From Hetaerina americana (lineage: Eukaryota; Arthropoda; Insecta; Odonata; Calopterygidae): a DNA stretch of 64,000 bases. The translations under genes and the position numbers were made by a program. Below are positions 1-11,629 of the stretch, in pieces (position 1 is the first letter of the stretch; each line of letters starts with the position of its first letter). The notes below the pieces were generated by a model. That model saw only the letters and a list, made by a program, of their open reading frames with translations. It made no database searches and was not told the DNA's origin. The DNA lies in the NCBI GenBank assembly GCA_022747635.1, contig JAKTNV010000009.1:63668677-63732676 (forward strand). Direction: 5' to 3'.

Positions 1-296
1 TTCTTAGCGACATACTTGTTTCATGAAGTGACAAAACATTTAATATTTTTAAAGATCTTATGACATTAAAAATTTGTTATTATCTTTTTATGAATATGTA
101 TTCAATGTGATTGCAAAATGAAATGGCTACATAAGGTATATTTTCCAACCCGAGTGTAATTTTATTTCTTATTCAAATTTCAACCAGTGTTCTACTTATA
201 TCAACTTATGACACACGCTCCAAACACAAATATCTAAACGGATGCTCTAAAAACAAACACACAGTATTTCATTAATCCAACTAATTAATATATCTT

Positions 297-382
297 GTAC
301 ATACATATCTGGTACATATTAGGAGGTACATATCTGGTTCATACATATCTGGTTAATACATACCTGGTACATATTATGGTAC
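297..382. repeat. Degenerate short tandem repeat (ACATATCTGGT-like)
   Basis: The core ACATATCTGGT and variants such as ACATACCTGGT and ACATATTA recur about six times in roughly 85 bases with irregular spacing. This looks like an old, decaying minisatellite with no associated gene. Confidence 0.6.
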
Positions 383-1033
383 TTAACCAATCATGCTAAA
401 AATGTTAAGGAAAATACTCCAAGGAATATCAAGATGCCTGACAAAAAGTCGTCTGGAAAATTAATCATTTTAACAGGAGCGACAAAGCTTAGAAAATTCG
501 GAAATATATATTTAAAATACGTTTAAAATGTCATATCTTAATTATAATGCAGAAATATATCAGCTTTCTTTGTTCAGTCGATTATATGTCGGAAAACGTA
601 ATTAATAGGAAATGATAAAAAGGTAGTAAATGATATTTTAGCTGTACGTATTTCGCTTTATTCTAACGTAAACTGAGAATTTTTCGTCCAAAATATTAAT
701 CATAGCATTATTAAGCATTGCAAAATAAGTCTAATTATAAAAATATATCGAGTAAAAATCCTGAGTTGTATTACCTAGATTTATAAGATCAATTTTCACT
801 ATTGGCATTGCTAAATTTATTTGTAAATTTCATCTCATTCCATTTATTGAATACCATACGTGTCAAATCATATCTCATTGCATGCAAAAACCCCAAAAAT
901 GATATCACATTTCCTCGTATAATCTTTCATCTACTAAAACTGATATATGCATGTTACTTAAAACTGATATATGCAAATTTACTGAAATAACATTCGCAAT
1001 CACTACAATAGGAGAATATCGAAATATAAAGGG

Positions 1034-1095
1034 AGCATTAACATATTGCTATAATTTAATAAGCATTAACATATTGCTATAATTTAATAAGCATT
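1034..1095. repeat. 28-bp direct tandem duplication
   Basis: A 28-base unit beginning AGCATTAACATATTGC occurs at 1034-1061 and again, identical, at 1062-1089, followed by the first few bases of a third copy. Perfect identity suggests a recent slippage or unequal-exchange event. Confidence 0.9.
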
Positions 1096-4000
1096 TAAAT
1101 GGCAAACTAACAACTTATATAAATTGTAGAAGACTTTAATACACTGTTTAGTTGGGAAGAAAAACAGAATTTTGGCACATACACCAACTTCAATCCAAAT
1201 TATTTCTTCTTTTTATAAAATTCTTTTATCAAGGAGGAAGTCACTCTAAGTGCTAATTTGTGAGTAAGTAGGTACACAATCATCTACCACCTTTAAATTA
1301 TATCTTCTGGTGGATAGAAGCTGACTTAATGAAGTGTAAAGGAACATAAATTTAGAATTCTGGGAGAATTCTGCAGTCATATTTTTTACCTTATGCATAG
1401 TGGAAGAAATTGCCGACACATTTTATAAAATTCCTCTCAAGGTTTTCACAAAGATATTTTACAATTTCACACCGTACTCTGAACTTTAAAGGCCATTAAC
1501 GGACAGTTCCTAGCCTCATATTAATTTTTTATTCAATCGATGGCATTTTACCGCCCTACAACGTTTCAATCGAGCTAAATCGAAGGTAAATATTCAAAAT
1601 GCCGTAATATGTTAATATTCAGCCAAGCTCAAGTAAACTCAAAGATAAAGGTGATGAGATATGAGAAAGTTATTGATTTTTTATAGGTACAAAACTTGGA
1701 CCTTGATTGGTAACACGCAGTGGATTATGCAATGGCATTAAATCATATTACATTGGAAACCTGAGTATAATATCATGATTAATCGTAACATACCCAGGGG
1801 TATGCTAATAAAACATATATAATCCACCATTCATACCGTTATTTCCTTTCTGTTGGATTTTCAAATATTATTACTTCTGCTGAGGCTACCATTAAGTGTA
1901 TATATGCATTGAATTGCAAAAGTACCGGAACAAATGATTAATTACTTTTTCAGGAACAGCAAAGAACCTAGCACTAAAAATTTATTGCCACTTGATACTC
2001 TATTATTACTGATATTATTTTGAGAATGAGATTAAAATGACAAAATTATCTCACGAAAAATGGTAAATTTCCTTAAACCTGCAATGAAAATATGAGGAAA
2101 GTAAAACTGTAACACCAACGTGAACAAGATTTCGTATACCATGGGAAAAGATACGGATGTCATAAAGTTAGCAATATATATCAACTGAAATAGGAAACCC
2201 GTTTTACATAATGTTTTTGCATGAGGTAATTGCCAATTGTTTAATATGATACTACGGTATATAACTCCATAAAATGCTAAGAGTCAAAAAGAAACTCCGG
2301 GTAAAGTTTTCTGCTTCCATAAGACTGCTACGATATGTCATATTTATATAAAATAAATACTAATCTCCACGCCATACAGAGGAAGCATATAAATTCATAA
2401 GGGAATCGGTTGAAGTGGGCATAATAAGAATCGGCGAGTGTCGCATGTAGCCAATAAGGTAGCCTCTATTGACTGAGATGGATTTACGCATTAGGGAAAA
2501 TACGACTAAAGCCACTCTAATATATTCATATGGAGCTCGTCTCTTTCAACCCCTAGCCGGCGTAAAATAGCAAAATATTAACCAAGGGGGTCTCACTTTT
2601 TTCCTCCTCCGATTCCATGAAAATTACGACAGTGTTTCGCTGAGATTCTCTTACGGTAGCTTCCAAACTTTAACTTGTAATCCTTTGCCAACTAATGAAA
2701 AATAGCGTGTTGAACCATATGCCATTCATTTCTACTGTTTATCAATAAATAAACATTCAATTATATTAGATCTCCGTAAAAATATAATTTTTTTAAATTC
2801 TTGAAAAACCTACATTCTTACTAGCAGTTAGTAAATTATATTCATAAATACGAGCAAATCTCGTTATGCGTTTCGGTGGCTAAGGTCCATGGGATAATGC
2901 ATAGACGATCTTCTTTGAACACATTATTAATTCGCTTGGTAGTATATTATATAAGGTAGGTTTTTTTGCCTTTAAAAAATCAACATGATTAAGAAAGAAT
3001 GTAAGTAACAATATTTACGTTTTTACAAGTATTTCGATTAACCTAATTAGTTGCTACTCCAATGCACATATTATATAAATATGACAATACATCTCAGAGA
3101 CTAAATTTAAGTACATTTGAAAAAATATCCTTCTGATATCCTTATGATTTTGTAGGGGAGTGAGTTTCAGGTTGGAGAGGCTAAGGCTAAAAATACATTG
3201 ACTGCCGAGTTGCGTTATTTGAGAATCCGTAGATCTGAAGGATTAGATTAAATTGGGAGCCCACGAATGCCATATTTAAACGTAACAAAAAACACCCCGA
3301 TAGGAATATTTGGGAGCTTGTAGTATTATTTTAAAATTTGAGATCACAAGGAAATGTAAACCGTAATATCCAGTTTAAATTTGCTGAATTTGTTGTTCAT
3401 ACTATGAAGCATGAGGCAAGTGTAATCCAAGAGACGAAATGCTTCGATTGAATGAATGGTATTCCGTGGGTTATGTTTAACTTTTTGGCGCCTTAATGGT
3501 TGACCGATAGACCTAAAAGATTTAATCTTCTTGTTTTTTTAGTTTGTTTTCCAGCGTAAATTGTTATCTATTACTACTCCAACTTGCTGTAGAGATATCG
3601 CACCTTTTACTTCGTGGTAATATAAAAATTAACTTGTAAAGTGAGTCAATTTTGATCTAATTACTCTTCCTATAGGAGGAATTACTGTATCGTATTTTAC
3701 TCCCATTGATGTCTATCGTTCGATATTTATTCTATAATTCTCTCGATGTCCTCGTAAACTAGTGATTGATATGCGGCTTCTGTTTCGCGGAAATGTGCGG
3801 CAATAAATAGCACAGATAATGGAGCATATAAGTGACATTTAAATTGTGGACCATTATTTTACAGGGATTTTCTAAACAATTTAAATAAAAGTGGACTCAT
3901 TACGCTTACTTAAACTTCATTAGTAGGATTTAGGACCAACTGAAATAAATATTCTCCTTGCCTGCATGATTGGATGCGACCGTCCAACCTGTTTTTCATG

Positions 4001-4919
4001 CATTGAAGTAGGTTGAAGTCTTGTAGCTTGATGGAATGGGTGGTAGTTTTTCTTTGACGTAATAATTACCGAGGAAAAGTATTATTCCAGTTGTAAAGGT
4101 AAAATGATCGATAAATTCAAGCATTGTTGGGTACTTTCATAACCTTATTTTATAAAAAACAGCTTTTTGTAAGAAATCAGAAATTGTTGCAAGAGAAATG
4201 CGTTTTCATTTCCAACTTTCGAATTTTGGTCAAATTTTGGAAGCACTCAACACCTACGCCCCTGGGCAGAAAGGTAGATTACCTCTTCCCTTGGTAGTCT
4301 GCCTTCTTTCCCTTCCCCCATCCGGGACTTATGACAAGCCGAGTCGAACTCGTGAAAATTTAGTCAAAAATGGGAACACATGAAGAAATCATAAAATCGA
4401 AGAATGGGGTTGGGAGTCACATCAATATATCCCTAGAACTGAATATCGACGATTTTTTATCAAAACATCTACCTATGCGCCATTGTTCAAGTTATAAAAA
4501 GTTTTAGAGTAGGTTCAATAGCTGAGCATTAAAGTTCAATGAAAATAGTACATCGCCGATTAGATATACCACTAAATATTATAGAAAACATATCTATATT
4601 ATGCTGGTTGACACCCTCGCGAACACTCCAGTGAAAACTGTTTGGTTACCTCACCAAATCACTTCCTTCTATCCTTACAATTTTTTCTCGTCACTGATTA
4701 TTTGCCACTAAATAACTTCTACGAAGCTATGAAATAAGTACTGTATTTGATAAGGGAGAAAATGATTCCCTTGGTATTTCGACCTCATAATAACAATAAT
4801 AAGTTTGCTTAGGAGCGGAAAGATGACAGAGAAACAAAATCCCTTCTCGCCCTCACTTCCCGTGGTCCAATTATCCATCTCGTTATGTATCCGAGGCATA
4901 CTTTAAGAAGCAGGGTGCT

Positions 4920-5345
4920 CAGGAAAGCAGGAGAAGGCGGTTGGGAGAGGGGCGTCGTACTATTTTCGTCTTAAGGAACAGGTAGGGACGGAGTCGGATG
5001 GATAGTCAGAAACGACATGAACGGATAGTCAAGGGGAAATAATGGAAGGGGAGCCCACCCGCGTGTCGGGGAGGGCACAAGAACAGTTGCCTTCTTGGAT
5101 GCGAGATGAGACAGAGAGCGAGATAAGGCGACAAAATAAAGATTGGGGGCGAAGGATTCGGGGAGGTAGGGTCGAGTTTGGGGACGGAGACAAGGCGGGC
5201 AGGCAGATGGGTGGGGATGGCGATGGTCCAGATGGGGCGGCAGGAGGGAAGGCTTTGGAATTGAGGTGGGATGCGAGGGGCTTGGGGAGTGGGGTGGCTG
5301 GATGGCAAAAGGGAAGTCATCTTCCAAAGGGAAGGGCGCATTCGC
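4920..5345. repeat. Purine-rich (G/A) island
   Basis: The plus strand is strongly enriched in G and A (runs such as GGGGAGGG and GGAGGGAAGG) for about 430 bases, in sharp contrast to the AT-rich flanks. The bias opens long frames on both strands with Pro/Ser-rich or Gly/Arg-rich translations. I treat these as compositional artefacts rather than genes. A similar island type recurs near 11, 19, 28, 37, 50, 53 and 54.5 kb. Confidence 0.6.
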
Positions 5346-5461
5346 CGGCAGAATATGACGCTGAGATATTCAACGCAATAACTGGAGACCTTAATGCGAA
5401 GAATGAGAGATGGGAGGCCTTTAAGATTAGGTATTCAGGAGAATATGAGGAGGCGCAGTAG

Positions 5462-8130
5462 TTGCTTCTTCTTCCCCATCCTCCCTGGCCACCTCTTCTT
5501 TCCCACCGTCATCTCATACCCAACTCCCCTTCCCCCAACTTATTTGTTCCATCTCAGTGAAGGGGGATGCTTGGGCGGGCTCGGATGCCGACGAAAATGT
5601 GACTGTCGCCAGGACACACTCTTCTCCTCGGTGCATTTTAGTTATTTCTAAATGGAAGTGTACACTTCTCCCCCTTAATGGCCCCAACTTTCCACCACTG
5701 AGGACGCAAGTTGTTTTATTTTTTAACTAAATAATCACTTCACCCTCATGACATTTTCAATTAAACATTATGAACCCCCGAAACGAGGGTGACGAGAAGT
5801 ACTTGCTTTTTATACCCAGAAAATGTCTCCACGGAGAATGATCCGCAATACAACGAGACCACCCTTTGAGGAGAGGCATTCCAAAAATGGAATAGCCAAT
5901 GATTTGTATCCCTAAGGCGATTTTCATTTAATTGCTTACGAGTGTGATTCATCCTAATCTTTTATATATCGATATTATGATTAATGTCATAGTAAAATAC
6001 ATTTCCTATCCATTTTCTCTATATAAGAGGGCATTTCTCTTTATATTACGAACAAAATCCACACCGTCCTTAGAACTTGGGTCACTTGAGTGGCATTTAA
6101 ACTTTTTTCATAGATTTTAGATGATGTATTTAATATGTAATATTGCTTTCAGCGGAAATAAAAATGACACAAGAACTTCATGATTTTAATGAAATCAAAT
6201 ACTAAAAATTTATTTGCACCCAAAAACAAAATTTAAGCTAAAAAAGGCTTTATTATGAAAATTTAACGGCAATCAAAACGCCGATTTTTTTTACGTACAT
6301 GTTCTCCAAGATAAACTTATCGAAATGTAAATTTTAATTGCCCTCAGACTAAATTCACTATATAAGTCATTTCGTTGATTTTTAACACACCGTATTGATG
6401 AGTCTGCCGATGTATACAAACTCTGGTGTATGAATATATAAAATATACTTACAATAAAATTTAAATCGAAAAATAGGTTTAAAACTCCTGAATTTGAGAT
6501 GAAACTCTGTTAAAACTTATCTATATAATTATTTAAGAGGGTATTTCAAGTAATAATGACGCTTAGTTTTTGTCAAATTTGCCCCTATTAATCTTTTTAA
6601 AAAACACTTGCATGCGTAATTTAAATATATTCTGAACTTTATTCTAGGTTTTTTTCTCGCCGTACCGCATTCCTAGTTTTTTGAAGCCTTGGGTACTCGA
6701 ATTATAATCATACCATTCAATTACTACCACATAATTAAGAAAAAGCCTGGGGAGATACATATTTGAACTATGACGCGCGAATACCATTAGGATGAGCGTA
6801 AAAATTATCGTTGGTAGAAATATTTCCTTTCATTGGAATACGAGTACTGTTTGTGAAGCACTATGCTTCCGACTTTCCCAAAAATCTTAATTTTCTCCTT
6901 ACTTATATCAGCTCATTTGCTTACATCTCCCTCCTGTGTGATAGATCTAAGGGACTCGTCTCACTGTGCCGTCATCCACAACCATTTTTCGTATGGGTCG
7001 TCAAGAATCATTTGATTGAAATTAGTTACAATGGAAAAAGTTTTAACTTGAATTAAATGTTCATTTCAATGTATAATGAGGAGCTCTGTTATGCACAAAA
7101 TGATGACCCGTAAATACTTTTATAAGAACGGATACCACATGGAAAGAAGAAAATTCCTCTGTCATGCATACGAGAAAGATCAAACATTCTTAGTGCATTA
7201 GGCTATATAATTTCGATATACTTCAGAGTCGGAAAAATGCAAATTATTCAGCTCTTAAATTGTAGATTTACAGCTGTTTTTTTTTGTTCCTCTATTACTT
7301 AAAAATAGTTGACATATTTTAGAGATTAGTTTATATTTTATCGCAACGTGTATATCAAACTTAACATATGAGGACTATTATCAACATATATGAATCACTT
7401 TTAATAATTTAAAGCATTATATCATCTATTAATTGCTCTGCGATTTAATTTATGCTCAAATTCGGTATAATATTAATTCTAACAGTAATCTTTTCCGTAT
7501 ATATATGAGGGAAATGTTCATGATCTTACTTATGTTTATCCTCAAACTGAATTTCCCCTTTCAGCCTTTAAGTTTTGAGTAAGAGGTTAAGAGTGGCTAC
7601 AGGAGATAAAATTGTTTTCCTCCTTTCAAAGAACTGTTACATATGTTTATTCTATTAGTAATAATGGGCATAAAGATGGGTTTCTTTTATTTTCCTCCGA
7701 TTCCATTCATATTATGAGGGATAACCTAAATGTATATATAGGAATAATATTTAAAATATTACTGCAAGCGCCCACTTAACCAGCATGTGACAGGTTTATA
7801 TTGTTCAACGTGAAAAAATTGTTTACGCTTATAATTACGGGGAACACAGTGCTTTCTTGAAAGAGGCGCTCACCAAGAGAGAATCATTTTGGTGAAGAAC
7901 AAGGTTACCAAAGTGAAAACAAAAGAAATTCTCGGATAATCAAATATTCATATGCTTGCATAAATTTCCCACGGTTCCTTCCTTCTCTTCCTTGAGAAAG
8001 GTGGCTTGTACCACCGAAAATTCGAAAACTAGTGAGTTTCTTTTCTTTTTTGGTGTTTATGTGTTTTCGTCTTTGTTCGCTAGAGCTAACTTCGTATGCA
8101 TTATTATTCGCATCCGTGAGACTTTCACAT
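5462..8130. other. AT-rich unique DNA, no gene seen
   Basis: There is a pyrimidine-leaning stretch to about 5.7 kb, then ordinary AT-rich sequence. The short frames carry no recognisable motif. No repeat termini or RNA genes were seen. Confidence 0.5.
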
Positions 8131-8133
8131 ATG

Positions 8134-8134
<1 letters not shown>

Positions 8135-8194
<60 letters not shown>

Positions 8195-8220
8195 TATACA
8201 TATATATATATATATATATA
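8135..8220. repeat. (TA)n microsatellite
   Basis: About 85 bases of nearly pure TA dinucleotides, with a few TAGATATACA interruptions near the 3' end. It directly abuts the truncated U450 repeat at 8221. This association with (TA)n recurs at every U450 locus in the window. Confidence 0.95.
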
Positions 8221-8434
8221 TTCAAGTGGTTAAGAGCATCCGCCCGGCAAGTGGTAAGATCCGAGGTTCGAGTCCCGGTCAAGGAAATATTTTTACCCTT
8301 GTGATCCGTTCGATTCCGCCTTCCCCACCTTTATTGTGTTCGTCCTTTATATGTGTTCCTATCCGTTTTCCTTATATCTGTTTCTGTATATATGAGTATT
8401 TATTCGCCGTTTGGCGGGATTTCGTGTTTGAATG
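8221..8434 (+). repeat. U450 tRNA-like repeat, 5'-truncated copy
   Basis: This copy begins inside the tRNA-like domain (D-arm region CAAGTGGTTAAGAGC) and runs through the anticodon-arm and T-arm equivalents (GGTTCGAGTCC, a good RNA polymerase III B box). It continues to the conserved 3' segment containing the palindrome CGCCGTTTGGCG and ends at GTTTGAATG. It lacks the 5' ~220 bases seen in full units at 9.4-10.6 and 24.3-25.2 kb. A mariner lies immediately downstream, where other copies continue into (TA)n, so the mariner appears to have landed in its TA-rich tail. Confidence 0.8.
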
Positions 8435-8436
8435 TA

Positions 8437-9188
8437 CGAGGGTCATCCGGAAAGTAGTACCCGTTCGTGAAATAAAGACACAAAAGTAAATATTAACAAA
8501 CATAAAAAATTTTATTTGAAAGAGGATACTTTAAACTACTTCTCAACATAATCTCCAAGCAAATTAAGGCATTTGTCATAACGTGTGACAAGTTTCTGTA
8601 TTCCTGCTGCATAGTCCTTCGCCGCCAGCTCATTGAGATACGCGAGGGACCCATCTTGCACAAATTTTTGCATAATGCAGATGGTGTTTAACAATTTCAT
8701 GAACAATTGTTCGAGAAACATTGGGAAAATGCTCACAGATGTCATCAATTGTGACGCGCCGATCGTTCCTCACGAATTCGTCAACTGAGCTCACCAGTTG
8801 GTCTGTAATGACAGACGGTCTACCCGAACGCTCATCGTCGTGTGTGTTCCCCCTCCCCATGTTGAAGTTGCGACACCACCGCCGAACAGACGACTCGTCC
8901 ATTACATTGTCTCCATACACCTCCTTTAATTGGCGATGAATATCACATGGGCGAACGTTTCTTGCATTGAGGAATTTAATCACTGCCCTCACTTCACAAC
9001 TGGCGGCGTTCTCAATTTTTTTAAACATTGTAAACAATCACAGAAACAACACAGGCAATGCTAGCGTCACGCAACTTGGCTCAGAGAAGGCAGACAAGCC
9101 ACTGAAGCTATCTGACCTCGTCCAGCGGCTACTCGCGTCGTCAGCACTTCATGCGGCACGAACGGGTACTACTTTCCAGATGACCCTC

Positions 9189-9189
<1 letters not shown>
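8437..9189 (-). mobile_element. Internally deleted mariner transposon (Tc1/mariner superfamily)
   Basis: Terminal inverted repeats of 31 bases lie at 8437-8467 and 9159-9189 and differ at one position. Each begins CGAGGGTCAT at the outer end. The left end is preceded by the TA dinucleotide expected of mariner insertion; the right flank reads TG followed by TATATA, so one side of the TA duplication is altered. At 753 bp it is much shorter than the ~1.3 kb typical of autonomous mariners. The interior keeps the N-terminal and extreme C-terminal transposase coding regions but lacks the catalytic core, so it is non-autonomous. The near-identical termini point to fairly recent mobility, driven in trans. 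Confidence 0.92.
8536..9037 (-). pseudogene. Mariner transposase remnant, DNA-binding domain plus C-terminal tail
   Basis: The frame from 9037 down to 8630 encodes 135 residues matching the N-terminal DNA-binding half of mariner transposases. A first helix-turn-helix spans about residues 10-60 (with IHRQLKEVYG and SVRRWCRNF), followed by the linker DDERSGRP, a second helix-turn-helix around residues 80-120 and the conserved WVP motif at 128-130. Directly after WVP the frame shifts. An overlapping frame gives the usual C-terminal tail, with YDKCLNLLGDYVEK ending at 8536. The ~190-residue catalytic domain carrying the D,D,D triad is missing, so no transposition activity is possible. The N-terminal part alone could in principle still bind terminal repeats. 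Confidence 0.88.
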
Positions 9190-9190
<1 letters not shown>

Positions 9191-9239
<49 letters not shown>

Positions 9240-9360
9240 CAAAGATATATATTTTATATATATAACATATGTAAAACTCTCACGGGTCTCATACATATAT
9301 ATATAATGCATGTATGTATTTTATGTGCACGTATTTAAGTGTTTATGTATATATATATAT
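9191..9360. repeat. (TA)n-rich and ATGTATG-type low-complexity DNA
   Basis: TA dinucleotide runs at 9191-9240 and around 9290-9360, mixed with TATGTATG-type repeats. The stretch separates the mariner from the first tandem U450 unit and is probably the microsatellite tail of the U450 copy next to which the mariner sits. Confidence 0.8.
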
Positions 9361-9362
9361 AC

Positions 9363-9815
9363 ACACATTCAAACACGAAATCCCGCCAAACGGCGAATAA
9401 ATACTCATATATACAGAAACAGATATAAGGAAAAGGGATAGGAACACATATAAAGGACGAACACAATAGAGGTGGGGAAGGCGGAATCGAACGGATCACA
9501 AGAGTAAAAATATTTCCTCAACCGGGACTCGAACACCGGATCTTTCCACTTGCCGGGCGGATGCTCTTAACCACTTGAGCTATCGAGGATATGTAATTTA
9601 CCCTGAGATCCGTGGGTCTAATATGTCGCCAAGCGCCCCGATTCTTTAGCCAAGAGATGGCGTCAGGGGGCTGTTTCACCCACCAAAGGAGAAATAGACA
9701 ATACACAAGAGGAAAGGTCATTGGTTAGAATTCATACAACATCATACAGGAAAAGAACAGTGCGTTTCGTGGCACGCATAGCCAGAAGAAAGAGATGAGC
9801 CACATTGGCCAAATA
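9363..9815 (-). repeat. U450 full-length unit 1, with tRNA-Ala-like core
   Basis: A ~450-bp unit read on the minus strand. Its central tRNA-like region at 9515-9589 folds on paper with a 7-bp acceptor pairing (TCCTCGA with TTGAGGA, one G-T), a D arm, a 5-bp anticodon stem around loop CCGGCAA (anticodon GGC, Ala-like) and a T arm with TTCGAGT. It is followed head-to-tail by unit 2. The tRNA-like part sits in the middle of the unit, unlike canonical SINEs where it forms the 5' end. It shares subtype variants with the 24 kb units. Confidence 0.85.
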
Positions 9816-10228
9816 CACATTCAAACACGAAATCCCGCCAAACGGCGAATAAATACTCATATATACAGAAACAGATATAAGGAAAAGGGATAGGAACACA
9901 TATAAAGGACGAACAAAATAGAGGTGGGGAAGGCGGAATCGAACGGATCACAAGAGTAAAAATATTTCCTCAACCGGGACTCGAACACCGGATCTTTCCA
10001 CTTGCCGGGCGGATGCTCTTAACCACTTGAGCTATCGAGGATAGTCAATTTACCCTGAAATCCGTGGGTCTAATATGTCGCCAAGCGCCCCGATTCTTTC
10101 AGCCAAGAGATGGCGTCAGGGGGCTGTTTCACCCACCAAAGGAGAAATAGACATTACACAAGGAAAGGAAAGGACAGTGGGTTAGAATTCATACAACATC
10201 ATACAGGAAAGCATCATACAGCATCATA
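9816..10228 (-). repeat. U450 unit 2, left arm of a palindrome
   Basis: Second head-to-tail unit on the minus strand, with its tRNA-like core at 9967-10041. It carries variants shared only with the inverted unit at 10229 (CTGAAAG, CCCACTGTCC, TTGACTAT, and ATTTCAGGG in place of ATCTCAGGG). It therefore forms the left arm of a nearly perfect ~400-bp inverted repeat whose centre lies at about 10205-10240. Confidence 0.85.
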
Positions 10229-10650
10229 CATGTATTTGGCCAATGTGGCTCATCTCTTTCTTCTGGCTATGCGTGCCACGAAACGCACTGTTCCTTTCCT
10301 GTATGATGTTGTATGAATTCTAACCCACTGTCCTTTCCTTTCCTTGTGTATTGTCTATTTCTCCTTTGGTGGGTGAAACAGCCCCCTGACGACATCTCTT
10401 GGCTGAAAGAATCGGGGCGCTTGGCGACATATTAGACCCACGGATTTCAGGGTAAATTGACTATCCTCGATAGCTCAAGTGGTTAAGAGCATCCGCCCGG
10501 CAAGTGGAAAGATCCGGTGTTCGAGTCCCGGTTGAGGAAATATTTTTACTCTTGTGATCCGTTCGATTCCGCCTTCCCCACCTCTATTGTGTTCGTCCTT
10601 TATATGTGTTCCTATCCCTTTTCCTTATATCTGTTTCTGTATATATGAGT
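10229..10650 (+). repeat. U450 unit 3, inverted, right arm of the palindrome
   Basis: Plus-strand unit starting at GTATTTGGCCAATGTGG, with its tRNA-like core at 10464-10538 and ending in ATATATGAGTATATATA. It mirrors unit 2 across a short junction with CATCATACA repeats. Transcription across the pair would give a long hairpin RNA. Confidence 0.85.
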
Positions 10651-10701
10651 ATATATATATATACATACAGCACTAGTAACACATAGATAACACTAGATAA
10701 C

Positions 10702-10753
10702 ACAAAGACACCTATATGTATATATATACACACATACACATAGGTGTCTTTGT
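10702..10753. repeat. Short perfect inverted repeat
   Basis: ACAAAGACACCTAT at 10702-10715 is the exact reverse complement of 10740-10753. The 24-base spacer is TA/CA-rich. This is a potential hairpin directly downstream of the U450 cluster. Confidence 0.85.
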
Positions 10754-10919
10754 ATGCATAGAGGAGAGAGAGATTGAGACATCAGGTGAAAAAGTAACTC
10801 ACCGAGTTCCAGGTAAGACCTCATTGTCCTCACGGAGCATTTTAGTCAAGGCAGTGTTGGCGTGTGGTTACTTCTTGATACAAGCAGCAAGAAACACAAG
10901 TGTCGGAAGGAACTAAAAA

Positions 10920-11560
10920 AAAAGAAAAAAGTGAAAAAATTAAAGGGAACGAGGCGAGTGAGGTTTGAATAGAGGTTTGGGGGGCAAGGGGGAGGTGGTA
11001 TAAGATGAACGCGAGGGGAGGAGGGAGTTGCGGAGGGCTGGATAAGGAATGGCGGGAGGAAAAGGAAACTGCGGGAAGACAGAGGAGGGGAGAATAATAG
11101 AGAGGGAAAGGAAGAAAAAAGAAACTCGTCGAGGGAAGGGGGTTAGCGGGGAGAGGAAAATCGACATATTTCTTTAAGGCGTCCAGACAAAGGAAGATAC
11201 CGTCGCGCAAGGCGGAAGTCGAGGAAGAAGGCAGGAGATTCCTCGGCTGTTGATATTTTTTTTGCTCTCCGCCAAAGAGATTGGGCGTGAAACAGAAGAA
11301 TGAGGAAATATCGGCCACCGAGCGAGAGCGGGGAGTAGCGTCGGGGGCGAGGGATGGGAAGGGCGAGGGCGCAGAGGGGTAGCCGAGGAGAAGGGAGGGG
11401 AAAGACTGAGATAAATAAAGAGACGGCTCTGGCTGAAATGGAAGAAGGTCGGTGGTCTGGGGGGGGGGGGGGTTGGAAGAAGAAAAACAGAAGAAAGTGC
11501 CTAGTGGGTGGATATGAAGGGAAGCGAGGACGAGGCGGGAGGGAATGAGAAAAAACATAT
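10920..11560. repeat. Long purine-rich island with G14 run
   Basis: About 640 bases dominated by A and G on the plus strand, including an uninterrupted run of about 14 G at 11459-11472. The minus strand holds a 261-codon open frame rich in Pro, Ser, Leu and Phe (10842-11627). I attribute it to purine/pyrimidine bias, since it shows no domain or recognisable signal. Confidence 0.7.
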
Positions 11561-11629
11561 GAATTGATGGTAATGAATTAGCAGATAAAGGATAAAGTAA
11601 AAAAACCACAGAAAACAAGAAATTCATCT

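Larger units (their letters stand above)
1..4900. other. AT-rich unique DNA, no gene seen
   Basis: Open frames here are short, about 60 codons, with no recognisable motif or coding-like composition. Apart from the two small tandem repeats listed separately I see no RNA gene, transposon terminus or coding exon. It is probably intergenic or intronic sequence. Confidence 0.6.

Noticed and set aside
10842..11627. 261-codon minus-strand open frame
   Set aside because: It coincides with a purine-rich island. The translation is Pro/Ser/Leu/Phe-rich with no domain, and similar artefact frames occur in every such island.
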